The notes under the pieces: generated by a model | Told to the model about the DNA's origin: nothing | Database searches by the model: none | The model's input: the letters and a program-made list of their open reading frames with translations, nothing else | From: Candidatus Magasanikbacteria bacterium CG_4_10_14_0_2_um_filter_41_10 | Lineage (GTDB): Bacteria; Patescibacteriota; Patescibacteriia; Magasanikbacterales; UBA922 | Length of the DNA stretch: 16,525 nt | Direction: 5' to 3' | NCBI GenBank assembly: GCA_002792995.1 | Contig: PFPJ01000047.1 | Span: forward strand, 1 to 16,525 | Translations under genes and position numbers: made by a program | Shown here: piece by piece, positions 6,758-12,454 of the stretch | Layout: each line of letters begins with the position of its first letter | Position numbering within the stretch: position 1 is the stretch's first letter

Positions 6758-8134
6758 TTATCGTGCGAATTTCGCATCTACCCACGCTTTCAACTCATCA
6801 ATAGCCACCCGTTCCTGCTCCATCGTATCTCGATCACGAACAGTGACTTTGTGGTCTTCGAGTGAATCGAAGTCGACGGTCACACAATACGGTGTCCCAA
6901 TTTCATCCTGTCGTCGGTAGCGTTTCCCAATACTTCCTGTTTCATCGTACTGTGTCTGATAAGTATACCAGAGTTTTGATTGAATTTCTTGTGACAGTTT
7001 TTGGAGTGGTTCTTTCTTTGATAATGGAAAAATGGCAACTTTGATAGGTGCCAAATCTTTGTGCAATCTCAAAACGACTTCTTTTTCTCGTTTTGCATCA
7101 TCTTCTCCACTACGAGTATCGACTTCTTCATACGCATCGATCAGGAATGCAAGCGTTGCCCGATCTGCTCCATCTGATGTTTCTATAATATGTGGAATAT
7201 ATCGTTCGTTTTTTTCTTGATCAAAATATTCGAGTTTTTGTCCAGAAAATTCTTGATGTCGTGACAAATCCCAATTGCCTCGATGATGCACACCAGCGAG
7301 TTCTTTGAATCCCATGCCTGGATACTTGTATTCCACGTCAAAAGCAGCTTGCGCATAATGTGCAAGTTCGTCTTTTTCGTGTTCTCGCATCTGAAGATTT
7401 TCTTTCTTCATTCCAAGATTGATATACCAATCGTATTTTTCTTTTTTCCACTTCTTGAACCATTCCATACTTTCGTCTGGATGCACGAAGTATTGTTGTT
7501 CCATTTGTTCAAATTCTCGTGTGCGATAGGTAAAGTGTCCTGGTGTAATTTCATTTCGAAATGCTTTCCCAACTTGTGCAATACCAAACGGAATCTTCTT
7601 TCGCATAGATCCTTGCACATTCAAAAAATTCACATAGATACCTTGTGCTGTTTCTGGACGCAAAAAAATATCACTTCCCTCTCCTTCTATCACACCCTTT
7701 TGTGTTTTGAACATGAGGTTGAACTTGCGAACATCGGTCAAGTCTCCCCCACATTCAGGACATGCAATTTTTGCATCTACCCAAGAACCTGGTCGAAAAT
7801 CTGGTTTGATTCCTTTTGCTTCGAGAAGATGATCTGCACGAAAACGCTTGTGACATTTTTTGCAGTCAACAAGTGGATCGGTAAATCCATCGATATGTCC
7901 ACTGGCCTTCCAGACGGTAGGATGCATCAAAATTGCTGAATCAAGACCAACAATATCATTGCGTGTCTGTACCATTGCTTTCCACCACGCTTTTTTTACA
8001 TTATTTTTGAGTTCTACTCCCAAAGGGCCGTAGTCATAGCAAGATGACAATCCTCCATATATTTCAGATGATTGAAAGATGAATCCTCGCTGTTTTGCAA
8101 AGGAGACGATTGGGTCGAGTGAGTCGAGTGACAT
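6758..8134 (-). CDS. glyS: Glycyl-tRNA synthetase (single-chain, alpha2 type)
   Basis: A class II aminoacyl-tRNA synthetase that charges tRNA-Gly; cytoplasmic homodimer of the kind also found in Archaea, eukaryotes and some bacteria, unlike the alpha2beta2 GlyQ/GlyS enzyme. At 458 residues its length is normal. RGFIFQSSEIYGG opens the catalytic core. A zinc insertion has C91/C94 (CKKC) and C125/C128 (CPEC). Motif 2 is FRNEITPG (192-199), motif 3 contains DGADRATLAFL (321-331), and the anticodon-binding domain starts near residue 360. No Shine-Dalgarno precedes the ATG. Expression appears controlled by a T-box riboswitch upstream, separated from the start codon by a dispersed repeat. Confidence 0.98.
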   Translation of the reverse strand: MSLDSLDPIVSFAKQRGFIFQSSEIYGGLSSCYDYGPLGVELKNNVKKAWWKAMVQTRNDIVGLDSAILMHPTVWKASGHIDGFTDPLVDCKKCHKRFRADHLLEAKGIKPDFRPGSWVDAKIACPECGGDLTDVRKFNLMFKTQKGVIEGEGSDIFLRPETAQGIYVNFLNVQGSMRKKIPFGIAQVGKAFRNEITPGHFTYRTREFEQMEQQYFVHPDESMEWFKKWKKEKYDWYINLGMKKENLQMREHEKDELAHYAQAAFDVEYKYPGMGFKELAGVHHRGNWDLSRHQEFSGQKLEYFDQEKNERYIPHIIETSDGADRATLAFLIDAYEEVDTRSGEDDAKREKEVVLRLHKDLAPIKVAIFPLSKKEPLQKLSQEIQSKLWYTYQTQYDETGSIGKRYRRQDEIGTPYCVTVDFDSLEDHKVTVRDRDTMEQERVAIDELKAWVDAKFAR

Positions 8135-8152
8135 ATGTGTAGAGGGTTAAGT

Positions 8153-8178
8153 GTTAGGTTTTAGAGAGTTAGGTTTTA
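8153..8178. repeat. Short tandem direct repeat upstream of glyS
   Basis: GTTAGGTTTTA occurs twice with a 15-bp period (8153-8163 and 8168-8178). A related TTTTAGAGA-TTAG string is found upstream of tpiA at 3588-3601. Meaning unknown. Confidence 0.55.
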
Positions 8179-8181
8179 TAC

Positions 8182-8263
8182 GTCATCTCGAGCGACGAAG
8201 GAGTCGAGAGATCTCGAGGCAAAGACGAGATTCCTTCCCAATTTAATCGGGACTCGGAATGAC
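8182..8263 (-). repeat. Dispersed palindromic repeat, copy 1 (glyS leader)
   Basis: An 82-bp element whose ends are near-perfect inverted repeats (GTCATCTCGAG on the plus strand at the left; CTCGGAATGAC at the right). It contains inner hairpins, including TCCCGATTAAATTGGGA as read on the minus strand. Its core at 8202-8232 matches copy 2 (11744-11774) in reverse orientation at 30 of 31 positions by eye. It encodes nothing and lies between the T-box terminator and glyS. Confidence 0.85.
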
Positions 8264-8270
8264 AGGCAAT

Positions 8271-8416
8271 AAAAAAAGACAGAATATCTCACTGTCTCGG
8301 GGCCGTGCACCGCTCTGGTGCATGGTGGTTCCACCCGAGTTCCTCCGCACATTGCGAAGACGCTCGTTCGGTTTGTACTAGCTCCACAGTTGCCACACTG
8401 CTTCATTGCTAGGGTA
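8271..8416 (-). promoter_or_regulatory. T-box riboswitch (glycine type) controlling glyS
   Basis: The minus strand carries the T-box core AACTCGGGTGGAACCACC (core GGGTGGAACC within 8324-8336), close to the canonical AGGGTGGNACCGCG. The UGGA bulge would pair with a tRNA ending in UCCA, and tRNA-Gly has U73. An antiterminator forms from CTCGGG (8334-8339) with CCCGAG (8296-8301), topped by TGCACC/GGTGCA. A competing terminator, AGACAG/CTGTCT plus a seven-T run (8271-8298), shares bases with the antiterminator. Stem I is very short: CTAGC/GCTAG (8408-8412 with 8378-8382) and CAGT/ACTG (8397-8400 with 8387-8390). The 3' side of its internal loop holds GGA (8383-8385), a plausible glycine specifier. 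A GGC in the apical loop is the alternative. Confidence 0.85.
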
Positions 8417-8421
8417 TTTCT

Positions 8422-8449
8422 ATATTACTCCTTGTGGAGGGTATGTCAA
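8422..8449 (-). promoter_or_regulatory. Promoter of the T-box/glyS transcript
   Basis: Perfect TTGACA (8444-8449), 16-bp spacer and TAATAT (8422-8427) on the minus strand, placing the start near 8415, just ahead of Stem I. It overlaps the 5' end of the divergent gene. Confidence 0.85.
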
Positions 8450-9105
8450 GAGTGTATGCTGTATATAGCGAAATACTTAATGAACTCGAATATAATCTGT
8501 TAGATGTTATTATATTTTTTATGAATTACAATGAAGTACAATCCAAACTTAGGTTAATATACTCATCTATCAATCATCAAAATGAATATCAGGAACTTGC
8601 ATTAAAACGTATGAAGTCAGATGGTACAATAGGTAATGAGGCATTAATTGTTATTTCATTTTATGACGAAAAAGAGGAACCAGATGTTTTAAATCAGATA
8701 AACAATGTTATTTCTAATCTTGCCCATATAAAAGACTGTCTTAAAAATAATCTCACCGAGAGAGGTGATGATAATAAAATAATTGAGGCTGAAATAGACA
8801 ATTCATTGCCCCTACAATTAATTATAGATTTAGCAAATCAACAAAAACACAGTTACCCACTAAAAAATAAAAGGTCACAAAAAGATCCCTTGATAAAGAA
8901 CATTGGTCGCGCGCTCTGTGTTTCTGATAAGCCCGACAATATTATTTACAAAGGACCTAATGGCTCACAAATGAAAAATTGTATGACAAAAATCATAGCA
9001 GAAATAACTGACTCTAAGGGCATTTTTTTATGTTATCTTGATGATTTAATAAATGATGCCTTAAACGATTGGGAAAATATCATCAAAAAATATAATATAA
9101 CTTAA
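8443..9105 (+). CDS. Hypothetical protein, AT-rich accessory gene
   Basis: A 220-residue protein I do not recognise. It is soluble, largely helical and rich in Asn, Ile and Lys, as expected from its very low G+C. The segment DLANQQKHSYPL in the second half, followed by a basic stretch, resembles the Asn-x-x-Lys-His helices of some HEPN-like or defence-associated hypothetical proteins, but I cannot assign it. The start is uncertain: GTG at 8434, ATG at 8443 (GGAGGG only one base upstream) and ATG at 8521 (perfect TATAAT at 8491-8496) are all possible. The first two overlap the divergent glyS promoter. It opens the plus-strand block, the only one in the window. Confidence 0.75.
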   Translation: MSRVYAVYSEILNELEYNLLDVIIFFMNYNEVQSKLRLIYSSINHQNEYQELALKRMKSDGTIGNEALIVISFYDEKEEPDVLNQINNVISNLAHIKDCLKNNLTERGDDNKIIEAEIDNSLPLQLIIDLANQQKHSYPLKNKRSQKDPLIKNIGRALCVSDKPDNIIYKGPNGSQMKNCMTKIIAEITDSKGIFLCYLDDLINDALNDWENIIKKYNIT

Positions 9106-9147
9106 CAAAAAATATACTATTCGCAAACTGAGTTAAAAAATAGCAAT

Positions 9148-9429
9148 ATGGATTCAAAAAAAACTTCAAGAGAAGGAAAAGAAGCTTTGTATATAAAAGA
9201 AATGACTTCACTTCAAAATTATTGGGGTAATCCTATCGATTCAGATTGGGATTTTATAAAAGAATGGTCGGATAATGATTTAGAAACAAATATTAAAGAC
9301 ACTATTGGGCAATTAAAATTTGAAAAAACGATTTTAGTTACCGGAATGATTATCAAAGCAATCATCGGAATATTTATTTTATTTGGAATTATTGGTTTGT
9401 TGCTTTTTGGAATAAAACAGTTGTTTTAA
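9148..9429 (+). CDS. Small membrane protein, C-terminal anchor
   Basis: A 93-residue protein of unknown function. The first 60 residues are hydrophilic and charged. The remainder (about 62-92) is a continuous hydrophobic stretch with a single Lys at about residue 70, suggesting one long or two short transmembrane helices near the C-terminus. It lies 42 nt after the preceding gene on the same strand and shares its low G+C. No Shine-Dalgarno and no recognised family. Confidence 0.65.
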   Translation: MDSKKTSREGKEALYIKEMTSLQNYWGNPIDSDWDFIKEWSDNDLETNIKDTIGQLKFEKTILVTGMIIKAIIGIFILFGIIGLLLFGIKQLF

Positions 9430-9471
9430 ATTGTTTCTCAAAAATTCTGTACATCACATAAATATTCTTCT

Positions 9472-9780
9472 ATGCAATTCTCAGAACTTCAAGAAATAAT
9501 GATTAACAATGCAATGAACTACGGCAAAAGACATAATATTGATATTGACGAAGATTTTGCTGTACTGAAACTCTACGAAGAAGTCGGCGAATTCACACAG
9601 GCATTACTCATCCACAAAAAGAAAAGTAGGCCATCAAAATTTGTCTCAGCAGAAGAATCAAAAAAAGAACTCGGGAAAGAACTGGCAGATGTGGTCGGCA
9701 TGGCTATCCTCAATGCACACCTCCTCGGCATTGACCTCGAAGACGCGATTGATAAAAAATGGATCAATAAAGAGAAATAA
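9472..9780 (+). CDS. MazG-like nucleotide pyrophosphohydrolase
   Basis: A 102-residue all-alpha NTP pyrophosphohydrolase of the MazG/MazG-like superfamily. These enzymes cleave nucleoside triphosphates, often non-canonical ones, to monophosphate and pyrophosphate using Mg2+. The metal-binding pattern is intact: YEEVGEF gives E36, E37 and E40, and KELADVVG gives E70 and D73. The following NAHLLGIDLEDAIDKKW is the typical closing helix. The length fits single-domain MazG-like proteins. Substrate cannot be predicted. It belongs to the plus-strand accessory block and is 9 nt before the next gene. Its G+C is higher than that of its neighbours, closer to the chromosome average. Confidence 0.85.
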   Translation: MQFSELQEIMINNAMNYGKRHNIDIDEDFAVLKLYEEVGEFTQALLIHKKKSRPSKFVSAEESKKELGKELADVVGMAILNAHLLGIDLEDAIDKKWINKEK

Positions 9781-9789
9781 CTTTCAATT

Positions 9790-10185
9790 ATGAACATACA
9801 GAAATATAAATTACTCTTACTATCGGTTTCATCATTATTAATAGCGATACTTGCTGTTTATATGGCATATCTCTCTCTACCAATAGTTTACGACTGTTGT
9901 GTAGCCCCATATGATGATTCAAACTCATCAGGAGAAATTACATTTCTATCAACTGTATATATTTTGGCCGCATCGCTTGCAACAGTGCTCTATAGCAAAA
10001 TTTTAAAAATTGAAGGGAATACACTACTATTTTTTATCGTAACATCACTCATGTTGGTCACAAACTTCATAATAATTTTAAACTCAAAAGGACACATGAC
10101 TGTCGGTGTAATATTTTTTTATGTGTTCCTTTTCAGTCCATTCTATTTCCCTATCATATATAAAAAGAAAAAAACACTTCAATAA
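9790..10185 (+). CDS. Four-helix integral membrane protein, unknown
   Basis: A 131-residue protein with about four predicted transmembrane helices (approximately residues 8-30, 50-68, 78-97 and 104-124). The first loop, between helices 1 and 2, has a Cys pair (DCC) and acidic residues. No family recognised. It follows the MazG-like gene by 9 nt and is probably co-transcribed. Its Lys-rich C-terminus (YKKKKTLQ) is encoded by the A-tract and stem that form the terminator of the opposing GC-rich unit, so the two convergent genes overlap functionally. Confidence 0.7.
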   Translation: MNIQKYKLLLLSVSSLLIAILAVYMAYLSLPIVYDCCVAPYDDSNSSGEITFLSTVYILAASLATVLYSKILKIEGNTLLFFIVTSLMLVTNFIIILNSKGHMTVGVIFFYVFLFSPFYFPIIYKKKKTLQ

Positions 10186-10191
10186 GAAGTG
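10168..10191 (-). terminator. Intrinsic terminator of the GC-rich minus-strand unit
   Basis: On the minus strand CACTTC, loop TTATT and GAAGTG are followed by seven T, then C and five more T. It overlaps the last codons of the convergent plus-strand membrane protein gene. Confidence 0.75.
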
Positions 10192-10201
10192 AAGAGAGCC
10201 C

Positions 10202-10227
10202 GCCCGCGATGCCGAAACATCGCGGGC
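10202..10227 (-). repeat. Perfect 10-bp GC-rich hairpin after the 86-residue gene
   Basis: GCCCGCGATG pairs with CATCGCGGGC over a 6-nt loop. It lies 24 nt beyond the stop codon and just ahead of the U-rich terminator. It may reinforce termination or protect the mRNA 3' end, and it parallels the hairpin at 10565-10590 after the other GC-rich gene. Confidence 0.8.
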
Positions 10228-10251
10228 AGACTGTCGAGGATATCAGGCTGG

Positions 10252-10512
10252 CTACTCGTGCTTGGACGAGTGTCCGATGAGCCTGATCGCGATTGCGGCG
10301 GCGAGGAAGATCATGACGACCCCGAACGCCGCGTCGAGGCCGAAGTGTGTCGGCGCCCCAGTGATCGCGGGAAGTGCGAGCGCAAACCCTCCCCACACCA
10401 ACAGGGTTGCCATGCCGAGAAGGAGTACGAGCGATCCAATGCCGGTGATGAACTCGCCGTACATCCACCATAGATCGCTCAGCCATCCAAATCCACGAAT
10501 TCTGACTCTCAT
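10252..10512 (-). CDS. Small two-helix membrane protein, GC-rich cassette gene 2
   Basis: An 86-residue protein of unknown function. After about 20 residues (MRVRIRGFGWLSDLWW) come two hydrophobic helices, roughly residues 22-45 and 54-76, and a short His/Lys tail. The start at 10512 is set by a strong Shine-Dalgarno (GGAGGGGGAGA ending 1-2 nt before the ATG); an upstream in-frame TTG at 10551 is unlikely. The gene has about 60% G+C, against about 40-45% in the core genes and far lower in the adjacent plus-strand genes. It is downstream of the 153-residue gene and shares its promoter. Composition and ribosome-binding site both mark it as foreign. Confidence 0.8.
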   Translation of the reverse strand: MRVRIRGFGWLSDLWWMYGEFITGIGSLVLLLGMATLLVWGGFALALPAITGAPTHFGLDAAFGVVMIFLAAAIAIRLIGHSSKHE

Positions 10513-10564
10513 GTCTCCCCCTCCGGTGAAAGGTTCTCCTCTATTGTTCAAAAATCAACTGAAC

Positions 10565-10590
10565 GCCCCGCCGAGTCTAGCTCGGGGGGC
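10565..10590 (-). repeat. GC-rich imperfect hairpin between the two cassette genes
   Basis: GCCCC-CCGAG pairs with CTCGG-GGGGC (minus-strand arms separated by loop CTAGA, with a single unpaired base). No U-tract follows directly; a T run comes about 10 nt later. It may be an intercistronic mRNA stabiliser or partial terminator. Confidence 0.75.
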
Positions 10591-10632
10591 ATACAAAGTC
10601 GTGTGTCGCGCGCAGTGTGCGCACGTCAGGCG

Positions 10633-11094
10633 TCAGCAGATGTGCTCGTCGGAGAACACGATCCCCATCGGCGGAGGCTCTTCCGCCAAGCCTCGCGAGA
10701 GATCGTAGCCGACGAGCGGCTCGAAGCCGAAGTAGCCGTCGAGGTTCGCCCAGATCTGCTCGTTGGTCGCTCCTTCGAGAGGAACGAGGAAGAGGCACGA
10801 GGACCTCTGCGCCTCCCCGATGAACTCGCTGAGCGGGATCGTCGGGACGCGGTGAGGATCATCCTGGTGATCCAGGTAGTAGGCGTGGATCTGCCGCTGC
10901 CCCTCAGTGCCGTCGCACAAGGGATCCATCCCAAACCGCAGGCACGAAGGACGTCGCATGAGCTGACCGAAACGATTGATCTTGGCCACGTAAAAGGTGC
11001 TGTGGGGGACGATGTCCTCCTCACGCGTCGCGAGGCGCAAGCCCCACAACTGATTAGTTGCGTACGTTTCGTACACTTCCTGCCTGTCGAACAT
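10633..11094 (-). CDS. Hypothetical soluble protein, GC-rich cassette gene 1
   Basis: A 153-residue protein I do not recognise. It is soluble, acidic and has no signal peptide or membrane segment. Notable segments are YVAKINRFGQLMRRPSCLRF near the first third, FLVPLEGATNEQIWANLDGY, and a C-terminus ending in Cys. The ATG at 11094 is chosen because GAGGAGA lies 7 nt upstream; an in-frame ATG at 11115 has no such site. Codon third positions are strongly G/C (37 of 60 bases are G+C in 10861-10920), unlike the rest of the window. It is first in a two-gene unit driven by the promoter at 11184-11212 and followed by a GC-rich hairpin. The product ends with TGA. Confidence 0.8.
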   Translation of the reverse strand: MFDRQEVYETYATNQLWGLRLATREEDIVPHSTFYVAKINRFGQLMRRPSCLRFGMDPLCDGTEGQRQIHAYYLDHQDDPHRVPTIPLSEFIGEAQRSSCLFLVPLEGATNEQIWANLDGYFGFEPLVGYDLSRGLAEEPPPMGIVFSDEHIC

Positions 11095-11183
11095 GTGCTT
11101 TCTCCTCTGATGCAATTTTCACGACACCATATATTTTCGAATCATCGCCATGGCGACAACACGAAAAAACATATAGCGCGCGC

Positions 11184-11212
11184 AATATATCAGAAAAACC
11201 CTGTTTTGTCAA
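11184..11212 (-). promoter_or_regulatory. Strong promoter of the GC-rich two-gene unit
   Basis: TTGACA (11207-11212), 17-bp spacer and TATATT (11184-11189), with TGA directly upstream giving an extended -10, on the minus strand. The roughly 80-nt leader holds the 12-bp palindrome TCGCCATGGCGA. The promoter lies against the dtd terminator. Confidence 0.88.
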
Positions 11213-11213
11213 T

Positions 11214-11247
11214 ACAAAAACATCTCGATGAAACGAGATGTTTTTTT
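11214..11247 (-). terminator. Terminator of dtd (symmetrical, could act both ways)
   Basis: Stem AACATCTCG/CGAGATGTT (11219-11227 and 11234-11242) with T runs on both sides. It lies 22 nt beyond the dtd stop and ends against the TTGACA of the next unit. Confidence 0.9.
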
Positions 11248-11269
11248 GTTACGTACTCAGTATGTTGTA

Positions 11270-11707
11270 TTATGATTCCAACAAAATCGTCACAGGCCCA
11301 TCATTTACAAAATCGAGCATCATGTGTTCTCCAAATTCCCCTGTCTCGACATGAAGCTGTGTATCTATACATTTCTGCACAAAATAATCGTAGAGTGGTT
11401 CTGCTTCTTCTGGACGTGCTGCGTCTCCAAAACCTGGACGTGTCCCCTTACTACAGTCTGCATAGAGAGTAAATTGTGATACTACCAATATACCGCCATC
11501 TATATCTGACACACTTTCATTCATCTTTCCATCCATGTCTTCAAAAATTCTAAGCTTGATAATTTTTTCTACCAGTTTGTCAGCGTCCGCCTCAGTATCG
11601 CCATGCGTAATACCGAGCAACACCAAAAGTCCATCGGCAATTTGACCGACGACTTTATCGCCTACTTCAGCGCGTGCGCGGGATACTCGTTGAATTACTG
11701 CTTTCAT
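11270..11707 (-). CDS. dtd: D-aminoacyl-tRNA deacylase
   Basis: DTD hydrolyses D-amino acids (and mischarged glycine) from tRNA, protecting translation; it is a cytoplasmic homodimer. At 145 residues it is of normal length. MKAVIQRVSRA opens the fold. The catalytic SQFTLYAD segment is at 77-84, followed by SKGTRPGF. The NDGPVT segment holds the Gly-Pro pair (137-138) whose cis bond projects into the partner's active site. All hallmarks are present. It lies downstream of frr, separated by copy 2 of the dispersed repeat, and is closed by a strong terminator. No Shine-Dalgarno. Confidence 0.97.
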   Translation of the reverse strand: MKAVIQRVSRARAEVGDKVVGQIADGLLVLLGITHGDTEADADKLVEKIIKLRIFEDMDGKMNESVSDIDGGILVVSQFTLYADCSKGTRPGFGDAARPEEAEPLYDYFVQKCIDTQLHVETGEFGEHMMLDFVNDGPVTILLES

Positions 11708-11721
11708 ATAAAAAAAGAAAC

Positions 11722-11798
11722 GTCATTCCGAGCGAAGTCGGGAAATCTCGTCTTTGCATCGAGATCTCTCGACTTCGCAAAGCTCCGCTCAAGATGAC
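11722..11798 (+). repeat. Dispersed palindromic repeat, copy 2 (between frr and dtd)
   Basis: A 77-bp element bounded by GTCATTCCGAG and CTCAAGATGAC, which are partial inverted repeats. The core 11744-11774 is the reverse complement of copy 1's core with one mismatch seen by eye. The outer parts differ in length and sequence. It fills nearly all of the frr-dtd gap and encodes nothing. Confidence 0.85.
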
Positions 11799-11806
11799 GT
11801 ACGTAC

Positions 11807-12358
11807 TTACACTTTCAAAATTTCAGCTTCCTTTTCTTCTCCTATTTGCCGAATCAAATCATTGTATTCTTTTACCATTTGTTCAAGATCATCTTGCAAT
11901 CCATACTTTTCATCTTCACCAATTTCTTTTGCCTTTTCAGATTTTTCTATCTGATTTCGTACATCTTCACGAATTTTACGGATAGAAATACGTGCTTCTT
12001 CCAATTTTTTGCTCAATACTTTTACCAACTCTGCACGACGTTCACTCGTGAGATCAGGCAGAATAAGACGAATCATGACACCGTCATTTACAGGACTCAG
12101 TCCCAGATCACTGTTACGAATAGCGGTCTCGATAGCCTGCAACACCCCCTTATCCCATGGTTGGATATTGAGTGTTTTTGCATCTGCGACAGAGATAGAC
12201 GCAATAGACTTCACATCTTGTACTGTACCATATGCTTCAACTTTCACATCTTCGACAATTGCTGGTGTCGCCCGCCCAGTACGAAGAGAAGAAATTTCTT
12301 GTCTCAAATGTTCTATCGATTTTTCAAAATGTTCTTTGTGTTGTTCTGCAATATTCAT
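11807..12358 (-). CDS. frr: Ribosome recycling factor
   Basis: RRF acts with EF-G to split post-termination ribosomes into subunits. At 183 residues it has the family length. The sequence shows the three-helix-bundle/beta-sandwich organisation: an N-terminal helix, then SLRTGRATPAIVEDV, the small domain with QPWDKGVLQAIETAI and NDGVMIRL, and LTSERRAELVK leading into the long C-terminal helices with EDEKYGLQDDLE. No Shine-Dalgarno precedes the ATG. It has its own promoter, separated from the upstream lipoprotein gene by a terminator; dtd may be co-transcribed across the repeat. Confidence 0.98.
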   Translation of the reverse strand: MNIAEQHKEHFEKSIEHLRQEISSLRTGRATPAIVEDVKVEAYGTVQDVKSIASISVADAKTLNIQPWDKGVLQAIETAIRNSDLGLSPVNDGVMIRLILPDLTSERRAELVKVLSKKLEEARISIRKIREDVRNQIEKSEKAKEIGEDEKYGLQDDLEQMVKEYNDLIRQIGEEKEAEILKV

Positions 12359-12381
12359 ACAAATCTATTAAGATACACTTC

Positions 12382-12411
12382 ATTGTAGTACGTTTTTCCC
12401 TATGTTGTCAA
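12382..12411 (-). promoter_or_regulatory. Promoter of frr
   Basis: TTGACA (12406-12411), an 18-bp spacer and TACAAT (12382-12387) on the minus strand, 23 nt before the frr ATG. It directly follows the U-tract of the lipoprotein gene terminator. Confidence 0.8.
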
Positions 12412-12444
12412 TACAAAAAAGAACGGCAGGGTCGCCGTTCTTTT
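12412..12444 (-). terminator. Intrinsic terminator of the Asp-box lipoprotein gene
   Basis: Stem AAAAGAACGGC/GCCGTTCTTTT (12417-12427 and 12434-12444) over a 6-nt loop, followed on the minus strand by a T run. It lies 10 nt past the stop codon. Confidence 0.92.
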
Positions 12445-12454
12445 GAATCTGTAC

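Noticed and set aside
8176..8406. A 76-residue minus-strand ORF starting MKQCGNCGAS that looks like a zinc-ribbon protein
   Set aside because: It lies over the T-box Stem I, antiterminator and terminator and then runs into the dispersed repeat. The CxxC pattern comes from repeated TGTGG strings. The RNA interpretation explains every part.
10202..10632. Integron attC sites after each GC-rich gene
   Set aside because: The gene-plus-hairpin layout is suggestive, but I find no GTTRRRY/RYYYAAC core sites at the ends of the hairpins and no integrase in the window.
10603..11472. A 289-residue plus-strand ORF through the GC-rich region and into dtd
   Set aside because: It is antisense to two real genes and crosses the dtd terminator and the cassette promoter. 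High G+C creates long open antisense frames. The minus-strand frames have Shine-Dalgarno sites, a promoter and terminators.
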